NCBI GenBank assembly: GCA_035293845.1
Contig: DATGMB010000254.1
Span: 1-36,316, forward strand
Direction: 5' to 3'
DNA: 36,316 nt
Source of the DNA: DATGMB01 sp035293845
GTDB taxonomy: Bacteria > Acidobacteriota > Terriglobia > Bryobacterales > Bryobacteraceae
In this document: positions 15,869 to 23,260 of the stretch, piece by piece
Numbering within the stretch: the first letter of the stretch is position 1
How the letters are laid out: each line of letters opens with the position of its first letter
Notes under the pieces: model-generated
Databases searched by the model: none
What the model saw: only the letters and a program-made list of their open reading frames with translations
Told to the model about the DNA's origin: nothing
Position numbers and translations under genes: made by a program

Positions 15869-16992
15869 TGCTGCCCTTCTCCGGATTGCGGGTGGTGGCG
15901 GTGGAGCAGGCCGTGACGGCGCCGTTCTGCACGCGGCAACTGGCCGACCTGGGCGCGGACGTCGTCAAGATCGAGCGGCCGGACGGCGGCGATTTCGCGC
16001 GCGACTACGACCACGTGCTGCACGGGATTTCCGCTTATTTCGCGTGGCTCAATCGCGGCAAGCGCAGCGTGGCGCTCGATCTCAAGCAGCCGGCGGGCCG
16101 GGAGGCGCTCGGGCGCCTCATCGAGCGGGCCGATGTGTTCGTGCACAACCTGGCGCCGGGCGCGATCGAGCGGCTGGGGTTCGCGTACGAGGAAACGGCG
16201 GCGCGGAATCCCCGGCTGATCTGGTGCGGGATTTCCGGCTACGGGCCGGACGGGCCGTACCGCGACCGCAAGGCATACGACATGCTGGTGCAGGGCGAAG
16301 CTGGGATCATCGGGCTGACGGGAACCGAGGAAGCGCCGGCGAAGGTGGGAATCTCGATGGCGGATATTGCCTCCGGGCTGCACGCCTACGCCTCGATTCT
16401 GGCGGCGCTCTACGCGCGCGTGCGCACCGGGCGCGGCGAGCGCATCGATATTTCGATGCTGGAGTGCCTGGCGGAGTGGACCATGCCGCCGATCTACACC
16501 TGGCTGGGCGCGGGGCGCGTGCCGGCGCGCTGCGGGGCGCGGCACAACATGATCGTGCCATACGGCGTTTACGCCTGCGCGGATGGGCCGGTGAACTTCA
16601 GCATCCAGAACGAGCGCGAATGGGTGCGCTTCTGCGAGGGCGTACTGGGCCGGCCGGAGCTGGCGGTCCAATATCCCTCGAACGAAGCACGCCTCGCGCA
16701 GCGCCGTGAAGTGGAGGCGGAGATCGAAGCGTGCTTCGGCCGCGAGACGCGCGCGGAGATCCTGCGGCGGCTCGATGCCGCCGGCATCGCCAACGGCGCG
16801 GTTAACAGCGTGCCGGAGGTGGCGCAGCATCCGCAACTGGCCGCGCGGGGCCGGTGGACGGAAGCCGATTCACCGGCCGGGCCCATCCCTGCCCTGCTGC
16901 CGCCGCACAATCTCGCGGGGGCGCCGCCGCGCATGGGCCGCGTGCCCGCGTTGGGAGAGCATACCGAGGAAGTACTCAAGGAGCTGGAATGA
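15868..16992 (+). CDS. CaiB/BaiF-family (class III) CoA transferase
   Basis: A 374-residue class III CoA transferase. Typical elements are GLRVVAVEQAVTAPFCTRQLADLGADVVKIERPDGGD at the N-terminus, YFAWLNRGKRSVALDLK, ADVFVHNLAPGAIERLG, and the catalytic-Asp region YDMLVQGEAGIIGLTGTEEAPAKVG (Asp in AYDMLVQ). It would move CoA between an acyl-CoA and a free carboxylic acid. It overlaps both neighbours (TGATG with the dehydrogenase, ATGA with the lyase), so the pathway intermediates should be shared. In pathways with a citramalyl-CoA-type lyase this enzyme often activates mesaconate, itaconate or methylsuccinate; the exact acid is inference. Confidence 0.9.
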   Translation: MLPFSGLRVVAVEQAVTAPFCTRQLADLGADVVKIERPDGGDFARDYDHVLHGISAYFAWLNRGKRSVALDLKQPAGREALGRLIERADVFVHNLAPGAIERLGFAYEETAARNPRLIWCGISGYGPDGPYRDRKAYDMLVQGEAGIIGLTGTEEAPAKVGISMADIASGLHAYASILAALYARVRTGRGERIDISMLECLAEWTMPPIYTWLGAGRVPARCGARHNMIVPYGVYACADGPVNFSIQNEREWVRFCEGVLGRPELAVQYPSNEARLAQRREVEAEIEACFGRETRAEILRRLDAAGIANGAVNSVPEVAQHPQLAARGRWTEADSPAGPIPALLPPHNLAGAPPRMGRVPALGEHTEEVLKELE

Positions 16993-17888
16993 CGCGACTC
17001 ACGCGCAGCATGCTATTCGTGCCCGCCGCGCGCTGGAGCATGATCGAAAAGGCCGCCGCGAGCGGCGCGGATGCCGTGTGCCTGGACCTGGAGGATTCGG
17101 TCCCGGTCGCGGAAAAAGCGGCCGCGCGAGGCAATTGCGTGCGGGCGTTCCGGGAGATCGATTTCCGCGGCGGCATCCGCATGCTGCGCATCAACGGCCT
17201 CGATACGCCGTTCGCGTACCGCGACCTGATCGACATCATCGAAGCCGCGGGCGATGCGATCGACCTCATCATGCTGCCCAAGGCCGGCCGTCCCGCTGAT
17301 GTTCTCTTCGTCGAAACGCTCCTGCGGCAGATGGGGGCGGAGCGGATCGGGATCGAGGCGCAGATCGAGACCGCAGCCGGATTTCTCGGGGCCCGGGAGA
17401 TCGCCGCGTCTTCGCCGCGACTGGAGGCGCTGATCTTCGGGCCCGGCGACTATGCGGCGTCGATGGGGATGCCATCGGCGTCGATCGGCGAAGCGGATGA
17501 GCACGACGCCGCATACCCCGGCCACCGCTGGCACGCGGCCATGCACACCGTGGTGGCGGCAGCGCGGGCGCACGGGTTGCGCGCCATGGATGGGCCATAC
17601 GCGGCCTTCCGCGACGCCGAGGGATTCGCGCGGTCCTGCCGGATCGCGCGGGCCCTGGGGTTCGACGGCAAGCAGTGCATCCACCCGGCGCAGATCGACG
17701 CGGCCAACGCGATCTTCAGCCCGGCGGCGGAGGAAGTGGCGCGGGCGGAGCGGGTGGTGGCGGCCTACGAAGCGGCCGCCGCAGAGGGCCGCGGCGCCGT
17801 AAGCCTGGATGGACGGATGATCGACGCGGCCAACCTGCGGATGGCGCGCGTGACGCTGGAGAAGCACAAACTGGGAGAACGGAAATGA
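16989..17888 (+). CDS. HpcH/HpaI (CitE-like) aldolase: malyl/citramalyl-CoA lyase type
   Basis: A 299-residue CitE-superfamily protein. Core motifs are SMLFVPAARWSMIEKAAASGADAVCLDLEDSV (metal and CoA site), LIMLPKAG, GIEAQIETAAGFLGAREIA with the metal-binding Glu, and ALIFGPGDYAASMG with the metal Asp. The C-terminal GFDGKQCIHPAQIDAAN is shared by malyl-, citramalyl- and CitE-type lyases. The enzyme would cleave a hydroxyacyl-CoA such as citramalyl-CoA into acetyl-CoA and pyruvate. With a dehydrogenase, a CoA transferase and a MaoC hydratase in the same operon, this is the final step of a plausible C5-dicarboxylate route. Starts and stops overlap as ATGA on both sides. Confidence 0.88.
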   Translation: MTRLTRSMLFVPAARWSMIEKAAASGADAVCLDLEDSVPVAEKAAARGNCVRAFREIDFRGGIRMLRINGLDTPFAYRDLIDIIEAAGDAIDLIMLPKAGRPADVLFVETLLRQMGAERIGIEAQIETAAGFLGAREIAASSPRLEALIFGPGDYAASMGMPSASIGEADEHDAAYPGHRWHAAMHTVVAAARAHGLRAMDGPYAAFRDAEGFARSCRIARALGFDGKQCIHPAQIDAANAIFSPAAEEVARAERVVAAYEAAAAEGRGAVSLDGRMIDAANLRMARVTLEKHKLGERK

Positions 17889-18358
17889 GCGGACGATTTT
17901 ACGAAGATTTCGAGGTTGGCTCAGTTATCGTCCACAGTTTGGGCCGGACTATCTCGCAAACCGATAACACCTGGTTTACATTGTTGACGGTCAACAGCAA
18001 TCCGATTCACTTCAACGCGCATTACGCCGCGCAGACCGAGTTCGGCCGGCCGCTGGTGAATTCCACGCTGACGCTGGCGGTCATTACGGGACTCTCGGTA
18101 GCGGATATCTCGCAGTACGCGGTGAACCTCGGGTGGGATGAGGTTCGCATGCCGGCGCCGGTATTCGAGGGCGATACTTTGTATGGGCGGACGCGTGTGC
18201 TGAGCCGCCGGGAATCGAAGTCGCGCCCGCACATGGGGCTGGTCGAGATCGAAACCACCGGTTACAAGCAGGATGGCACGGTGGTTATGACCTTCCGCCG
18301 GACCATTATGGTCTACAAGAGGGGGCACCAGCCACAAGCTGCGGAGTTGAGGCCGTAA
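17885..18358 (+). CDS. MaoC-like hotdog dehydratase/hydratase
   Basis: A 157-residue hotdog-fold enzyme. The N-terminus GRFYEDFEVGSVIVHSLGRTISQTDN and the motif LLTVNSNPIHFNAHYAAQTEFGRPLVNS match MaoC-type hydratases, in which an Asp/Asn and a His in this stretch activate water. APVFEGDTLYGRTRVLSRRES is the second conserved strand. It would hydrate an enoyl-CoA made by the dehydrogenase (for example mesaconyl-CoA to citramalyl-CoA), whose product the adjacent lyase cleaves. It is the last gene of the operon and converges on the coiled-coil gene 13 bases away. Confidence 0.88.
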   Translation: MSGRFYEDFEVGSVIVHSLGRTISQTDNTWFTLLTVNSNPIHFNAHYAAQTEFGRPLVNSTLTLAVITGLSVADISQYAVNLGWDEVRMPAPVFEGDTLYGRTRVLSRRESKSRPHMGLVEIETTGYKQDGTVVMTFRRTIMVYKRGHQPQAAELRP

Positions 18359-18371
18359 GCGGTAACCGTAA

Positions 18372-18851
18372 TTACAAGTGCGGCAACGGCGGCACCGCGG
18401 CCGTGCGGGCGCGCATCAGGCCGGTAATCAGCTCTTCCATGGCAGCCTGCCATTGGCTCTGCGCCTGGTGGATCGTCTTGACGGCCTCGACAACGGCGGC
18501 GAGCGTCGCGTCATGGCGCTCCACTTTCTCGCGGAGCGAATCTTCCTGTTTGCTGCGTTCGTAAAAGTTGGCGATCAGCCAATTGATGCGTTCGCGGATT
18601 TCCGGTAACTGAGCGATGGCGAGCGCGAGATCCTGCCGTTGCTGCGAGACGGAATCTTCGAGCGCGATCACCTGATCGGCGATTTGCTGCTGTAGCTCGG
18701 CGAATTGCCCGAATACGCGGCCGAGATTGGCCACCGGACGCTCCCGGTTGGGCATCGGGATGACGGCAACTCTGCGGGGACCGGCACCGCCCGGTTTTCC
18801 CACGCCTCCGGCAAAGTCGGGTTGCAAGCCTGAGCGATCAATCATTCGCAT
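18372..18851 (-). CDS. Small coiled-coil protein of unknown function
   Basis: A 159-residue protein that I do not recognise. The first about 45 residues are Gly/Pro/Arg-rich and probably unfolded; the rest is one long heptad-rich helix (VFGQFAELQQQIADQVIALED, QRQDLALAIAQLPEIRERINWLIANF, KVERHDATLAAVVEAVKTIHQAQ), so a coiled-coil oligomer is expected. There is no signal peptide or membrane segment. A good promoter lies just upstream (18876-18904), giving a leader of about 18 bases. ATG 18755 (MPNRERPV) is an alternative start. Its neighbour across the divergent spacer is another small charged protein. Confidence 0.7.
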   Translation of the reverse strand: MRMIDRSGLQPDFAGGVGKPGGAGPRRVAVIPMPNRERPVANLGRVFGQFAELQQQIADQVIALEDSVSQQRQDLALAIAQLPEIRERINWLIANFYERSKQEDSLREKVERHDATLAAVVEAVKTIHQAQSQWQAAMEELITGLMRARTAAVPPLPHL

Positions 18852-18875
18852 CTACCCCGATGGTCCATTGGGACT

Positions 18876-18904
18876 ATTGTAGGGAGCCGCCGGGGGGAAA
18901 GCAA
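18876..18904 (-). promoter_or_regulatory. Sigma-70-like promoter for the coiled-coil gene
   Basis: On the minus strand TTGCTT (18904-18899) and TACAAT (18881-18876) are separated by 17 bases. Predicted start near 18869, about 18 bases before ATG 18851. An AATAGTTCTATT palindrome lies farther upstream, just after 18920, and could be an operator; that is only a guess. Confidence 0.5.
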
Positions 18905-19069
18905 CCCGCGGCCGGGTATACCTAAGTAATAGTTCTATTGGTCCTATTTTCGTCGTTCGTCCTGGAACCCGGGCGGAACTTCTATACCTTTTCGCTATTG
19001 CTTTGTCGTAACATGATTTAGAATAGTCCGGCAGCATGTGAGAACAACGCCGGCATTAAAGGCACGCTC

Positions 19070-19315
19070 ATGAAAAAAGACGAAGATCCTGGAATACTCC
19101 AGGCAGCCTTGCTGGGATACCAGCAGCAGTTGGAAGTTATTAACGCCAAGATCGCGGAATTGAAACGGCGCCTGGGTGGACGCGGCGCCGTGCCGGCTGC
19201 GGTCGGGGCACGCCCCCCACAAAAAAAGCATCGGATCAGCCCGGAAGGACGGGCACGGATCGCGGCAGCGCAACGCAAGCGCTGGGCAGCCGCGAAGAAG
19301 GCTACCACTTCTTAA
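19070..19315 (+). CDS. Small basic protein with coiled coil and lysine/arginine-rich tail
   Basis: An 81-residue protein. Residues about 10-35 form a short coiled coil (LQAALLGYQQQLEVINAKIAELKRRL). After a Gly/Pro-rich linker the tail RISPEGRARIAAAQRKRWAAAKK is strongly basic. A motif of this kind, SxxGRxRIAxAQRxRW, recurs in small acidobacterial proteins and looks like a nucleic-acid-binding helix; the function is unknown. TAGAAT at 19019-19024 could serve as a -10 with a leader of about 40 bases. The gene is divergent from the coiled-coil gene 18372-18851. Confidence 0.7.
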   Translation: MKKDEDPGILQAALLGYQQQLEVINAKIAELKRRLGGRGAVPAAVGARPPQKKHRISPEGRARIAAAQRKRWAAAKKATTS

Positions 19316-19576
19316 GTACGGAAATCGGGATTTTCACCGGTCCGGTAGGGCGGGCCGCGTCGCCTGCCCCTTTGCTTGACGGCTGGTCCGCGCTACCGGG
19401 TGAACGCATTCCTGGACCCGGCGGGCCGTGGTTTTCTTCGGCCTGCGCGGAGCTTGGCTCCGGCCGCCCCCCCGGCAGCGGCTTCCCCGGCCGCAATTCT
19501 CCTCAGCGTGCGTTACCTTCCCGGGTGTTTCAGCCCCCCTCGGTCCGGCCTACCGGCCAAAAGCTCTCGTCTATGT

Positions 19577-19582
19577 TATGCT
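19577..19582 (+). promoter_or_regulatory. -10-like hexamer TATGCT before the cytochrome gene
   Basis: TATGCT ends 8 bases before ATG 19591; a second copy-like TATGTT lies at 19572-19577. ATG 19573 would fall inside this element, which favours 19591 as the true start. The rest of the 19316-19576 spacer shows only GC-rich short inverted repeats and no gene. Confidence 0.4.
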
Positions 19583-19590
19583 TACCCGGC

Positions 19591-20319
19591 ATGTGGCGAT
19601 GCCTGGCCGGATTGATCCTGGCGGCGGGAGCCGCGGCGCAGACGGATGCCCCGGCCGGCCGCAGAATCTTCGAATCGCAATGCGCGTTGTGCCACGGGCA
19701 GACGGGCGGCGGAGGGCGCGGCCCCGCACTCAACCGGCCGCAGCTCGATCACGCGCCGGACGATGCCGCTCTGCGTAGAGTCATCTCCGATGGCCTCGAT
19801 CCGGAGATGCCGGCGGCCTGGCAATTGACGCCCCGCGAGGTCGAGAGCGTAGCGGCATATGTCCGCTCGCTCGGCTCCGCGCCGCAGGAGACATTGCCGG
19901 GCGACCCGGCGCGCGGCGCGCGCATCTACGAGGCCCGCGGGTGTTCGGGATGCCACATGATCGCCGGTCAGGGCGCCGGCTTCGGGCCGGAGCTCACCGC
20001 GATCGGCGCGCGGCGCAATGCGGCGTGGCTGCGCCAAGCCGTCCTCGACCCGGCCGCGTCGCTGCCGCAGGGCTTTGCCTGGATGGCGGCCACGACGGCC
20101 GCGGGCGAAACCGTGCGCGGGATTCGCGTCAACGAAGACGCGTTCACCATTCAGATTAAGGACGCGGGCGGGCGCTTTCACAGCTTCCGCAAGGCGGAAC
20201 TGCGGGAGTTGCGGCGGCTGGCTGGCGAAACGCCGATGCCGGCTTATCGCGGCCGGCTTACCGAGGGCGAATTGGACGACCTGGTGGCCTACCTGGCGCG
20301 GCTAAGGGGGAAATCATGA
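19591..20319 (+). CDS. Secreted di-heme cytochrome c
   Basis: About 242 residues: a signal peptide (MWRCLAGLILAAGAAAQ), then two cytochrome c domains with heme motifs CALCH and CSGCH. The first domain has a later Met region (LDPEMPAAW), the second GETPMPAYRG, both suitable as axial Met ligands. It is a periplasmic electron carrier. The ATGA overlap with the PQQ dehydrogenase gene makes it the probable electron acceptor of that enzyme. The open frame begins farther upstream (TTG 19372), but the extra stretch is not signal-like; ATG 19591 is preferred because of the signal peptide and the -10 position, with ATG 19573 as an alternative. Confidence 0.88.
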   Translation: MWRCLAGLILAAGAAAQTDAPAGRRIFESQCALCHGQTGGGGRGPALNRPQLDHAPDDAALRRVISDGLDPEMPAAWQLTPREVESVAAYVRSLGSAPQETLPGDPARGARIYEARGCSGCHMIAGQGAGFGPELTAIGARRNAAWLRQAVLDPAASLPQGFAWMAATTAAGETVRGIRVNEDAFTIQIKDAGGRFHSFRKAELRELRRLAGETPMPAYRGRLTEGELDDLVAYLARLRGKS

Positions 20320-21899
20320 GGTGGACTCTGCTGCTGGCGGTCTGCGCGCAGGCGCTTTCGGCGCAAGGCGGCTACACCGTACCGTACGAACGCATCGTGA
20401 ACGCCGCGCGGGAACCCGGCAACTGGCTCACTTACTCGGGCAATTACCAGGGGCACCGTTATTCCCCGCTCGCCCATATCACGGCGGCCAACGTCGGCGG
20501 GCTGCGCGTCCAATGGGCGTATCAGTACGGCACGCCGCGCACGGAAGTATCGCCAATCGTGGTGGATGGCGTGATGTATGTGACGGGTCCGAACCGCGCG
20601 GCGGCGCTGGATGCGCGCACCGGACGCGAATTATGGACCTGGAATCGTCCGATTCCCCGGGATTACCACTCGATCGGCTTCGGCCAGGTCAACCGCGGCG
20701 CGGCGGTCCTGGACGATCTGGTATTTGTCGGCACGCTCGATTGCTATCTGGTGGCGCTCGACCGCGCCAGCGGCCAGGAGCGGTGGAGCGCCAAGGTCGA
20801 CGACTATCATCTCGGTTACAGCCTGACGCTCGCGCCGCTGGCGATCCGGGGCAAGGTGCTGGCCGGCACGAGCGGCGGCGAGGCCGGAATTCGCGGCTTT
20901 GTGGACGCTTACGACGCCAAAACCGGCAAGCGCGCATGGCGCTTCCACACCGTACCGGAGCCGGGCGAGCCGGGCCACGAAACGTGGCAGACCGATGCCT
21001 GGAAGACCGGCGGCGGCTCGACATGGGTAACCGGCTCTTACGATCCCGAATTGAACCTGGTCTACTGGGGCATCGGCAATCCAAGCCCGGACTGGAACCC
21101 GGATTCGCGGCCGGGCGATAACCTCTACACGTGCTCCGTGGTGGCGCTCGACGGCGATACCGGCAAGCTGAAATGGCATTTCCAGTTCACCCCGCACGAT
21201 TCGCACGATTGGGACTCGACGCATGTGCCGGTGCTGTTCGAAGCCGAGGTGCGCGGCGCGCGGCGCAAGCTGCTCGCCATGGCCAATCGGAACGCGTTTT
21301 ATTACGTGCTCGACCGGACGACGGGCGAATTCATCGCCGGCCGCGAATATGCGAAGCAGACGTGGGCGAAGGGCCTAGACGACCGCGGCCGGCCGCTCGT
21401 CATTCCCAACACCGAGCCGAGCGAGCAGGGGACGCTGGTGTGGCCAAACCTGAACGGCGCGACGGTCTGGTTCAGCCCTGCTTATAGCCCGAATACCGGC
21501 CTATTCTATGTGGCGACCAGGGAGATCGGCTCGATTTACTATAAGCGCGAGGCCGATTATAAGCCGGGAACATTCTTCGCCGGCGGCGGAGAAGCGGCGC
21601 CACCGGGCAGCGAGGAATCGGGCGCCATTCGCGCGCTCGAAGCTACCACCGGGCGGATGCGCTGGGAATTCCGGCTCCATTCGGCGCCATGGGCCGGCGT
21701 GCTCGCGACCGCGGGCGGGCTGGTGTTTTCGGGGTCCAACGAAGGGAATTTCTACGCGCTCGATGCTGCGACCGGCAAGCCGCTCTGGGATTTTCAGACC
21801 GGCGGCGCCGTTGCGGCCAATCCGATTTCCTTTTCGGTGGACGGCAGGCAGTATATTGCGATCGCGGCGGACCGGGTGCTGTATGTGTTCGGATTGTAG
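20316..21899 (+). CDS. PQQ-dependent (quinoprotein) dehydrogenase
   Basis: A 527-residue secreted eight-bladed propeller enzyme. A signal peptide (MRWTLLLAVCAQALSAQ) is followed by the family opening NWLTYSGNYQGHRYSPL and repeated tryptophan-docking motifs such as AAALDARTGRELWTWN, VVALDGDTGKLKWHFQ and FYALDAATGKPLWDFQ. The active-site stretch is HDSHDWDS, with D298 the likely catalytic base and D300 two residues later, the spacing of the lanthanide-binding Asp in XoxF-type enzymes. It oxidises an alcohol, sugar or aldehyde in the periplasm and should pass electrons to the coupled cytochrome. The substrate is unknown. The vicinal Cys pair of methanol dehydrogenases is not seen. Confidence 0.9.
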   Translation: MRWTLLLAVCAQALSAQGGYTVPYERIVNAAREPGNWLTYSGNYQGHRYSPLAHITAANVGGLRVQWAYQYGTPRTEVSPIVVDGVMYVTGPNRAAALDARTGRELWTWNRPIPRDYHSIGFGQVNRGAAVLDDLVFVGTLDCYLVALDRASGQERWSAKVDDYHLGYSLTLAPLAIRGKVLAGTSGGEAGIRGFVDAYDAKTGKRAWRFHTVPEPGEPGHETWQTDAWKTGGGSTWVTGSYDPELNLVYWGIGNPSPDWNPDSRPGDNLYTCSVVALDGDTGKLKWHFQFTPHDSHDWDSTHVPVLFEAEVRGARRKLLAMANRNAFYYVLDRTTGEFIAGREYAKQTWAKGLDDRGRPLVIPNTEPSEQGTLVWPNLNGATVWFSPAYSPNTGLFYVATREIGSIYYKREADYKPGTFFAGGGEAAPPGSEESGAIRALEATTGRMRWEFRLHSAPWAGVLATAGGLVFSGSNEGNFYALDAATGKPLWDFQTGGAVAANPISFSVDGRQYIAIAADRVLYVFGL

Positions 21900-21911
21900 C
21901 GTCCGGGCGAT

Positions 21912-21925
21912 CCTCCCGCGGGAGG
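21912..21925 (+). terminator. GC-rich hairpin after the PQQ dehydrogenase gene
   Basis: CCTCCCGCGGGAGG is a perfect 14-base inverted repeat 12 bases after the stop codon. There is no T-tract, so termination would not be of the classical intrinsic type; it may mark the mRNA 3' end. Confidence 0.35.
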
Positions 21926-22064
21926 CTTGGGCCGAGGTAAGCAGGAATGAGAAGGAGTAACGTAGCCAAGCAGCTACTGAAGCGCGCAGGGCGCGGCAAG
22001 CCTCCGATGCCCGGGGATGAGTGATGATGACCCGCGCGGGCTGGATCAGGCCGAGCCCGCAACG

Positions 22065-22466
22065 CTAGATCCCGAACATCGGCCAGTATTTTTCCGGCAG
22101 CCGCGTCTGGCGGAAGTCGCGATCGAGAAACAGGTGCTTGGTGTAGCCGGTGGCGAGGCGGCAGCCGTCCGCCAGCCGCATTTCGTAGGCGAAGGTCACC
22201 ATGCGGCGGTTGGCGGATTCGATCCACGTCCGCACGGTCACTTCGTCATCGAAGCGCGCCGGAGCCAGGTAGCGGCAATTGGCCTCGGCGACGGCCAGCA
22301 GGATGCCATCCTGCCGCTCCATTTCGCGGTATTCGAAGCCGCAGGCGCGGCACAGCTCGACGCGGCCCGTCTCCATCCACACCAGGTAGTTGGCGTAGTA
22401 CACGACGCCCATCTGGTCCGTCTCGGCGTAGCGTACGCGGAGGCGCGTTTCCGTCATCTTCTCCAT
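22065..22466 (-). CDS. Hotdog acyl-CoA thioesterase (YbgC/4-hydroxybenzoyl-CoA thioesterase family)
   Basis: About 133 residues. The motif RVRYAETDQMGVVYYANYLVWMETGRVEL is the family signature, with the catalytic Asp in ETDQMG. A second conserved block, RYLAPARFDDEVTVRTW, follows. The enzyme hydrolyses short or aromatic acyl-CoA thioesters. Start: ATG 22466 (MEKMTETR) lies 10 bases after a minus-strand TACAAT at 22482-22477; ATG 22457 preceded by GGAG is also possible, and the open frame to 22493 is not needed. It is divergent from the MoaD-MoaE gene, with both promoters packed into about 75 bases. Confidence 0.85.
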   Translation of the reverse strand: MEKMTETRLRVRYAETDQMGVVYYANYLVWMETGRVELCRACGFEYREMERQDGILLAVAEANCRYLAPARFDDEVTVRTWIESANRRMVTFAYEMRLADGCRLATGYTKHLFLDRDFRQTRLPEKYWPMFGI

Positions 22467-22476
22467 CGGAGACCCG

Positions 22477-22482
22477 ATTGTA
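22477..22482 (-). promoter_or_regulatory. -10-like TACAAT before the thioesterase gene
   Basis: Reads TACAAT on the minus strand and ends 10 bases before ATG 22466. Part of the recurrent leaderless pattern in this window. Confidence 0.4.
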
Positions 22483-22543
22483 ACCCGCCGCAACGCCGGA
22501 ACGCCCGCAAGCGTCTGTTATTCTGACTCTTACCTTGCCCAAC

Positions 22544-23260
22544 ATGCGCGTGCGAGTGCTCTTTTTCGGAATGCTGAAGGATCTGGCCGGCCGGTCCGCC
22601 GACGAGGCCGAATTTGCCGAGGGCGCGACCCTGAGCGCCGTCTTCGAGCGCTACGCGGAGCGGATCCCGCGCTTGCGCGAGCTCGCGTCAAGCATCGTAA
22701 TCGCCCGGAATCAGCAGTTTGCCGAGCGCTCCACGGCCGTGGCGGAAGGCGACGAGATCGCCTTCCTGCCGCCGGTCTCGGGCGGCCTCGAATGCGATCC
22801 GCTCGAAATCGCCCAGGCCGGCCATTACTGCGCGCTGACACGACATGCGATCGACGTGCGCGCGGTGGCGGCCCGCATACAGACCGGCGAGGATGGGGCG
22901 ATCGTGACCTTCGAGGGCACGGTCCGCAACAACACCAACGGCCGCGCCACGCTGTGCCTGGATTACGAAGGCTACGAAGCCATGGCGCTGCGGGTCATGG
23001 CCGGGCTCGCAAGCGAGATCGCCGCCAGCCACGCCGTAACCCATATCGCGATGGTGCACCGCCTGGGCCGGCTGCTGGTCGGTGAAACCAGCGTGGCCGT
23101 AGTGGTGACCGCGCCGCACCGCCGGCCGGCGTTCGAAGCCGCGCTCGAAGGCATCAACCGCATCAAAAAACTGGCGCCGATCTGGAAAAAAGAGCACTTC
23201 GTGGACGGCGAAGTGTGGGTGGAAGGAGAGTGGGACCGTGGCGTTCCCGTGGCGGGGTAG
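22544..23260 (+). CDS. MoaD-MoaE fusion (molybdopterin synthase, MoaX-like)
   Basis: A 238-residue protein joining both molybdopterin synthase subunits. Residues 1-81 are MoaD (ubiquitin-like) ending in FLPPVSGG with G80-G81; residues about 85-238 are MoaE with VTFEGTVRNNT, LDYEGYEAMA, HRLGRLLVGE and the catalytic lysine region IKKLAPIWKKEHF. The pair inserts sulfur into precursor Z. MoaD works only with a free C-terminal Gly-Gly thiocarboxylate, so the fusion has to be cut after G81, as described for mycobacterial MoaX. ATG 22544 is chosen; TTG 22535, 10 bases after TATTCT (22519-22524), is an alternative. The 3' end overlaps the VWFA gene by 23 bases. Confidence 0.9.
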   Translation: MRVRVLFFGMLKDLAGRSADEAEFAEGATLSAVFERYAERIPRLRELASSIVIARNQQFAERSTAVAEGDEIAFLPPVSGGLECDPLEIAQAGHYCALTRHAIDVRAVAARIQTGEDGAIVTFEGTVRNNTNGRATLCLDYEGYEAMALRVMAGLASEIAASHAVTHIAMVHRLGRLLVGETSVAVVVTAPHRRPAFEAALEGINRIKKLAPIWKKEHFVDGEVWVEGEWDRGVPVAG

